Shown here one piece after another: positions 54,315 to 60,000 of a stretch of 60,000 nucleotides of DNA. Position numbers and translations under genes: made by a program. The number at the start of each line of letters is the position of its first letter. Position 1 is the stretch's first letter. This DNA is from Membranipora membranacea (Eukaryota > Bryozoa > Gymnolaemata > Cheilostomatida > Membraniporidae). The stretch covers positions 17,979,387-18,039,386 of the forward strand of contig OU612069.1 of NCBI GenBank assembly GCA_914767715.1, written 5' to 3'. The notes under the pieces are model-generated. The model had not been told where the DNA came from, did not search any database, and was given only the letters and a program-made list of their open reading frames with translations.

Positions 54315-55658
54315 TTATGTTCAAGATACAAACTCATGTGGAAAACAAAAAAAGATTTGATTGCAATATTGTGAAATGATTTTTGAAAGTTTTTATGTGA
54401 AAGCCGAAAAAACCATATACATTTAATCTTCACCCGCAAGCAAAATTTTGAGTTGAAATAGGCGATGAGAAAATGAAAAGAACAAATTTTAAACAGAACC
54501 TCTTGTAAAGATAATCGAAATTTGATATAATTATATGAATATTTATATATCCTTGACAACTGAGTTATGTTGTTGATGAAAGCGAAAGTTCAAAGACGGT
54601 CACGCACAAATAACATTAGCTCATACATCATTGGTATGTCACATTTATATCCTGCTGGTAACGCGGAAAGGTCATACTGTGCAGGCCATTGAAGTTTGTG
54701 AGGGGCACCACGAGTTACTATACATCTAGGATTACTCCTCTTCATTCTGCTCTTTGGCCATTGCCATTCGATGCAAAAAATTATTTTCTGAATATGACAT
54801 CTTCGGCTCAATAATGATATATTTCTTTTCGATCTTCTATCTATGTTTGTGTCTGTGTACAATTCTGAGGAGCCAGAATATCGCTTGCTGGTAAAGGTGC
54901 CAGGCCATTACATTCAATTTCGTCCTATCAAAATAAATTGAATTTTTTTATGTGCACTTTGTTGTAAAAATTATTTGTCATATCTGTATGTCTTGTTGCT
55001 ACAAGAGCACCATTACGGTAATGTCAATGACCATGCAAGAGCTAAGAATGTAGAAAGGTTCATTGGTTTTATTGAATATCAAAAGGCACATGAGAAGAAA
55101 GACTTGTTCCTTTGACACCAAAATATCACAGCTCATGACAATTCATGAACAAAACTGTAAATTGTATCTAACCTTCAAAGGAACCCGGAATGCAACATAC
55201 TCATCTTGATAACAAGTGACCTATAATTACAGTTATTAGCAAGTTAAATCATGCTGATAGATGAAATAATTTACTTGTAACCACAGGACAATTGACCAAA
55301 TAAGAGTACATTTTATCACCCTGCAGTATGAGGTGTAACCAGAGACTAAAGATAATAGCTAAATATCTTTATATCTACATATAGTATAGATATATCTATA
55401 GTCTCAGATGTAACTAGAATGCAATTTTAAAGTGCGAGGTCATTATAAGTTTATAAAAGTGGCCAGGAGCTGAACAACGATTGAATCAACTCCTGCCAGT
55501 TGTCTGTGTTCTTAGATAACAATCGCTTGGAAAAGATTATAACCTTAGAATTTATCTATGTACATACATCAATGAACCAACCTACCTTGCATACTGATAT
55601 GTCTATCATCAGAAAAGGCAGAGAAGTGAGCCTCAATCTGTCAGCTGTTTGCATGCAG
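54315..55658. other. Intergenic region after the CAP-Gly/MTUS-like gene
   Basis: No recognisable gene. A 90-codon minus frame at 54590-54862 has no recognisable domain and may be chance. Confidence 0.45.
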
Positions 55659-55666
55659 TATGATAC

Positions 55667-55889
55667 ATAGCCTGTCTTAACAAGCTTTGTTCGGTTGGGG
55701 GAACAAAGCTTGTCAACTCTTGCGCTGCTCGACGTCGAGCAGCCGATATTAATTATTGTCTTCTCTCGCGATCGGGTAGATAATCTCTTGGTGTGATAAA
55801 GAAATTATCTACCCGATCACAAGCTGCGCAAATGTTGACGAGCTTTGTTCCCCCTCCCCCGCCCAACAAGGCTTGATAAGACAGGCTAT
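55667..55889. mobile_element. hAT-like MITE with target-site duplication
   Basis: Terminal inverted repeats ATAGCCTGTCTT / AAGACAGGCTAT enclose 223 bp that fold further (GAACAAAGCTT and GATCGGGTAGATAAT with their inverses). Flanks are TATGATAC at 55659-55666 and 55889-55896, a 7-8 bp direct repeat. It has no coding capacity. The 8-bp duplication suggests a hAT source (inference). Confidence 0.75.
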
Positions 55890-55896
55890 ATGATAC

Positions 55897-57304
55897 TGTA
55901 CTCGGACCAGGTCAGGAATGATTATCAGCAACCGAACAATAGAATGCTTTTCTTTTGTTATTAAGATTCTTATTGTTGAAATCGTGCTCTGTGAATAACA
56001 AAACAATGCATTAGTCATACCAGCTACATATTATGAGAATTATAGTGAACATTACATAAAACGCATAAGCCTGACATTGAAATACGTGAAGCAATATACA
56101 TAACAAAAATTATCATCAATTTAAACTTACAAATAATTTTCCGATCCGACTTGAACCGAGATTAAAGTATACAAGTATTAAATTTGTCTGATACCGGCAT
56201 CGTCTATAATATTGGACAGAAACTATTACTATCGTTATAATAGAGTTATATCAAACGGAACGTAATTAATCAGTAATTACATCAAATACAGTTTCTCATT
56301 CATACATTGTAATACATCAAGGTTTTGTTCACAAGAAAAAATGGAAATGCACTTACAACTTAAATGTGTCTATTACACATCTCGGTGCCGGGGCTTTAGA
56401 ATATAGTCGAGCTGGGCAGACGGGTATAACGAATCCCTATAAAAGTATTACTCAAGTAACTGAAATTCCAAACTGATCGACAATGCATACGTGTGAACAA
56501 AGTGCCAAAAAAGGAAACAGGAAAAGAAAATATTTAGCCAGTAGCCTAATTGTCAATTAATATAAAATTGCCAAATTATACAAGTAGCCGGTCAGATCGA
56601 GCAATGCGACATTAACATAATGGATTACTTTACTTATTAAAATATCTTACGTCGTGTGATGCTATTTACAGAAAAGATCAGGTGTGAAGACCAGACTAGT
56701 GTAGTGTAGATAAATGGTAAAAGATTGGAGTATAATTATAAAATCTCCATCTTCACAATAAGAAGAATAGCATGACTTGCCACTCTCGTTCACAAAAGCG
56801 AAGTGATTGATGAAAAATAGCTACGTGACAAGAGAGATAACTTTGTCATTAAAGTGCAAACAACTCCGAATACAGATACACTGTGATACTTTAGACAGAT
56901 GTTTTGCCTTTCGAGCCGAAGATTTTCTTGTGCCTAAAGTGAAATTCTCCCTTTCAGCTTTAAAACATCTTAAGTTGCTATCCTTCACTCAGATACTGCA
57001 GTTTGCTTTAACATTGTGCTGACAGAAGCATCATTAAGTAAAGCAAAAGCAAAAAAGTCGACATCTGTAGTCTTCGATTTGAAAACAACATTTACAGAGC
57101 TTTTCGGACAGCTCACCAATACCCCTGTCAAATATTAAATTTCTGCTGGATTTTAGGCTGCAATATTTGGCAACAATACATTCCAAGACATAATTGTTAT
57201 CTAATTTATTATTGCAGAAATTAACCTCTGACATGATAATATCCAAGATACCTGAAGATGTGAACACAGAGTAAGGATATCAGACTGTTTTTATCCAGTG
57301 TGGG
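55897..57304. other. Intergenic AT-rich DNA
   Basis: No recognisable exon, RNA gene or long repeat. Short frames at 56807-57022 and 57034-57267 look like chance. Confidence 0.4.
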
Positions 57305-57567
57305 AAATTTATCAATCTGACCACCTGCAAATTTCAGTATTTATATAAGTTACAATTGAGTTTTGTCATGCAGACATAGCCGCCTTTGATTGGTCATAAT
57401 TCATTCTGTAGACTGATTTCCAACTTTTCTGAAATGTTGCAAATCAGTCTTCAGGATAAATACAGAATGAATTATGTCATATCAAAGGTGGCTATGTCTG
57501 CATGACAAAACTCCACTGTAACTTATATAAATACTGAAATTGGCAGGTGGCCAGATTCATGAATTTT
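57305..57567. mobile_element. Long foldback MITE
   Basis: Two arms of about 110-120 bp are inverted copies (for example TTTTGTCATGCAGACATAGCC at 57362-57382 against GGCTATGTCTGCATGACAAAA at 57491-57511; TTATATAAGT against ACTTATATAA), with a short AT-rich centre near 57436. No clear target duplication was found. Confidence 0.75.
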
Positions 57568-58077
57568 TTGCTGTTCAATACAGCTATCCCGTTTGATAAG
57601 ATTATGAATCATTTCACAGTGAGTGAGAAAAGAGAAGTAAATTGTTTAATCAGACATCGTCATTATAAGGGAAATGAAGACAATTGTTGTGATTAATGGG
57701 CAAAAACCAGTGAATTGTTTTATAAGCACAATGTACTGAACCAAAATTTAAAAACAGTTTCAAGTTTTGTGGTCACTGTGATCTCAGGTGGTACTAAGTT
57801 ATTTTGCCTCTAGGCCATTAAAAAACTTTTATTGACAAATCGTGCAAAAAAAACAGCTAATGCCATAGCCAGAACAGAACCAAAAACACCGTGTCATGCG
57901 GCAGTATACTTCTATACAGCTGGTAGTTAGGGTAGATATCGCCATACAATCAAATAGTAATAGCCAACATATTACCAACATCGCGGTTTAATATTCTAAC
58001 AAGGATCTCAATGATTGGCCTTATGCCCAGACTAAAGAATGGATGGCCTGTTAAGTGCAATGAAATGATGATGAACT

Positions 58078-58083
58078 TTTATT
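58078..58083 (-). terminator. Polyadenylation signal of the minus-strand receptor gene
   Basis: AATAAA on the minus strand, about 60 bases after the stop at 58143-58145. Confidence 0.5.
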
Positions 58084-58142
58084 TGCTAAGTAAAGTTTCT
58101 TGTATTGTGTTTGTGGTTTTAGCATGTTTGTAAAAGCTCTGT

Positions 58143-58356
58143 TTAAACAGAATCATAGACATGAGCATCGTGTGTTTCGTTATCTTCGAGCGAGGTGTAC
58201 GCACGACTTTCTGTTTCAGTGGTGTTAAGACATCCATCATCAAACTGTGGGCTGCATTGGTTTGACTGTTCAGAATTTGTCAATTCTTGCATATGAATGT
58301 CAGCTACATTGCCATAGGTATGCAAAGCAGGTCCACTTCTCAGATCCTCTGCAGCA
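58143..58356 (-). CDS. Receptor cytoplasmic tail exon
   Basis: 214 nt including TAA 58143-58145. Tail tyrosines: HTYGNV, AYTSLED and HVYDSV. Acceptor ATTTTAG. Confidence 0.72.
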
Positions 58357-60000
58357 CTAAAATAAATTTAAAGTGATCCATGAGTCATGAGTCTGTGTCA
58401 TGGTCATGAGTCATGAGTCATGAGTCATGAGTCATGAGTCATGAGTCATGAGTCATGAGTCATGAGTCATGAGTCATGAGTCACGAGTCACGAGTCACGA
58501 GTCACGAGTCACGAGTCACGAGTCACGAGTCACAAGTCACGAGTTTCGATTCACGAGTCATGAGTCATGAGTCATGAACCATGCATGTTTGTAACCAAAT
58601 ATTTGTTAACCAACATTTTTCTAGTAGATAAATTTGCATATGGTCTCATATATAGGTCTCTTGGATGTTTGATTCAGCTATAAAATGAATTACCTTGGAT
58701 TCCTATTCTCTGTTGAAGGCTGATTCTTGCGGATGAGGAGCACAAGTAAAATGAGAACAAAAGTGGCGAGTAGAGCAATGCATGATATGAGTACCATGTC
58801 CAAGATGGACAGTTCCGGTTCTGTAACACAATGTAAATGTAATTTTAGGGAATTGAGTTGGTCCAGAATTGAATTGTTTTGATCAAATGTACCTTCAGTT
58901 TGAGAGGCTGGAAATACTGTTCACTTTAAACCATGTGTGCTTACTGAATTCGTCGAAATCAGGGTATGAAATTAATTGATAATTCTGAGATTAAAGCCTC
59001 AATTATTTATCTTGGAGCTATACCATTCAATGAGCACAAATTTGCCTGAAAGGCAGCAGTAGTTTAATGTAGTATTACCCTTGTTCAATTGAGAATATTG
59101 ATCTCGGATCCAGGATTCACCATTATCATCAAGATTGTCTGAGATCAAATACTTGGCGTTGGCTTCTGTCGATTTGTCTTTTATCATTTCTGTCACACTG
59201 CCATCTTCAGCAAAGCAATAGCATCAATTGAAGTGATTGATAGGTAATATTTAATAATTTTCTTATCTTGTTTAGAGTTCACGGAAACGATTGGATAAAA
59301 TACGGCTTACTTCTCAAACGATAGCCTGAATCTGAAGATGTTGTGAGTTCAGAACTCAACCAAATAACAGATTAAGCAACAATAATTTCCATCTTTCTGT
59401 CGGTCAGCCAAATTTACTTACCTATTACAGTTCTGATTCTGCTCCAATCTGTCACGTAAATGATTCCTTCGATGAGAGACAGAGCAACAGCTGTAAGAAT
59501 ATCCTTAGTTGGGTCTTCACCAAGAAATATTGAAAATGACGAATTTCTGGCAAGATCTAGCATTATTAATTTGTTATCCAAATATGACGCAAGCAAAAAA
59601 GTGTTATCAGCGATTACAACTACATCAGTCAAGGCCCTCAGCTCATTAGACCCGTCGTATTCAGCTAATATAACTGAAGTGTTCGTTTTCCTATCGTATC
59701 TCTCTAACGATGCTCGGGTTACCACATAGATGTTGGTACTGCGAGGGTCTTGAATAAACTGAGAAATGTAGCGTGACTTGTAAAGCGTCTCTTTGTCAGG
59801 AATACCGAAGATCCTTATCGAACTTAAGAAATCTTTGTTAGTTACAAGAAGCTGATGTTTGTTTTGCTGATCAACTGCTATCCTTGATGCATAATTTGAG
59901 CCTAATATCAACTTTGGGTAAAATCTCTCCCCCCAATTACTGCAGTTGCCAGCAAATTGATATGTCTGCGTGGTGATGCGGTTGACAAACCTCAAACAGT
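58143..60000 (-). CDS. Type I membrane receptor with propeller-like ectodomain and ITAM-like tail (5' part off window)
   Basis: Minus-strand exons 59422-60000 (open at the edge), optional 59311-59331, 59079-59204, 58694-58820 and 58143-58356 join with matching phases (1, 1, 1, 2). The first encodes about 190 residues of propeller-like beta repeats (RFVNRITTQTYQFAGNC, ASRIAVDQQNKHQLLVT, GIIYVTDWSRIRTVIG), best compared with NHL or YWTD repeats; N-glycosylation sequons NTS and NSS suggest an extracellular face. The fourth encodes one transmembrane helix (MVLISCIALLATFVLILLVL) with a basic stop-transfer. The tail carries TYGNV (Grb2-type YxN) and YTSL-x10-YDSV (ITAM-like). Ligand unknown. Confidence 0.72.
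58381..58574. repeat. 7-bp tandem array of TGAGTCA / CGAGTCA
   Basis: About 28 units of 7 bp. There are 14 exact TGAGTCA (11 consecutive at 58407-58483, one at 58381, two at 58561-58574), seven consecutive CGAGTCA (58484-58532) and one at 58554, plus a few variants. TGAGTCA is the consensus AP-1/TRE site (same on both strands up to the central base). It lies in the last intron of the receptor gene. Confidence 0.92.
58694..58820 (-). CDS. Receptor transmembrane exon
   Basis: 127 nt, phase 1 to 2. A single hydrophobic helix of about 23 residues followed by IRKNQ. Acceptor TGTTACAG, donor GTAATT. Confidence 0.75.
59079..59204 (-). CDS. Receptor juxtamembrane exon
   Basis: 126 nt, phase 1-1, hydrophilic (TEMIKDKSTEANAKYLISDN... 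QYSQLNK). Donor GTAATA, acceptor GCTGAAG. Confidence 0.6.
59422..60000 (-). CDS. Receptor ectodomain exon (partial)
   Basis: The frame stays open to the right edge. No ATG start is present; a TTG at 59995 is just an internal Leu codon (CLRFVNRITT). Donor GTAAGT follows 59422, phase 1. Confidence 0.75.

Noticed and set aside
54590-54862. 90-residue minus-strand frame with several Cys and Trp
   Set aside because: Composition is protein-like but I recognise no family and see no promoter, splice or poly(A) context; not strong enough to list as a gene.
58381-58574. CRISPR-like array
   Set aside because: The units are contiguous 7-mers without spacers in a eukaryotic intron; it is a minisatellite.

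Overview
Animal (eukaryotic) genomic DNA: AT-rich, intron-rich genes with GT-AG introns and AATAAA signals, tRNA-derived SINE debris and hairpin MITEs. The gene content (several secreted uromodulin/GP2-type D8C proteins, an arginyl-tRNA synthetase, a CAP-Gly microtubule protein, a membrane receptor with a tyrosine-motif tail) and the frequent TAGGCCTA-like words suggest a marine invertebrate, perhaps an echinoderm or other deuterostome. That placement is an inference. Layout: 1-4.5 kb holds a plus-strand cluster of D8C genes (the 3' end of one, a mucin-stalked one, a stalkless one). 5.2-7.2 kb holds, on the minus strand, the first three coding exons of cytosolic arginyl-tRNA synthetase (RARS1). 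8.5-54.3 kb holds, on the plus strand and head to head with RARS1, a large gene with an N-terminal CAP-Gly domain and a C-terminal coiled coil of the MTUS1/MTUS2 (ATIP/TIP150) family. 58.1-60 kb holds, on the minus strand, the 3' part of a type I membrane receptor with a propeller-like ectodomain and an ITAM-like tail. The main structural feature is a direct tandem duplication of about 15.02 kb: 2398-17417 is repeated as 17418-32439. I found one substitution (10670 G / 25690 A) and a 2-base difference in a poly-C tract. The junction carries a 2-bp CT microhomology. The unit contains the stalkless D8C gene, the D8C domain of the stalked gene, RARS1 exons 1-3, the shared RARS1/CAP-Gly promoter interval and CAP-Gly gene exons 1-5. 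A simple tandem duplication leaves one intact version of each flanking gene: the left unit serves RARS1 and the stalked D8C gene, the right unit serves the CAP-Gly gene. Between them lie a truncated RARS1, a truncated CAP-Gly gene and a chimeric D8C ORF. Only the stalkless D8C gene gains a full extra copy. The most novel part is the CAP-Gly/MTUS-like protein (25 coding exons, 1471 predicted residues, total 4416 nt with the frame kept at every junction). It joins a microtubule-binding CAP-Gly domain, eleven copies of an LNxTQTL-type repeat that matches the dynein light chain LC8 anchor (TQT), three basic-flanked SLLPP motifs that resemble EB-binding SxLP motifs, and an MTUS-type coiled coil. 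Sixteen consecutive introns in it are phase 1.
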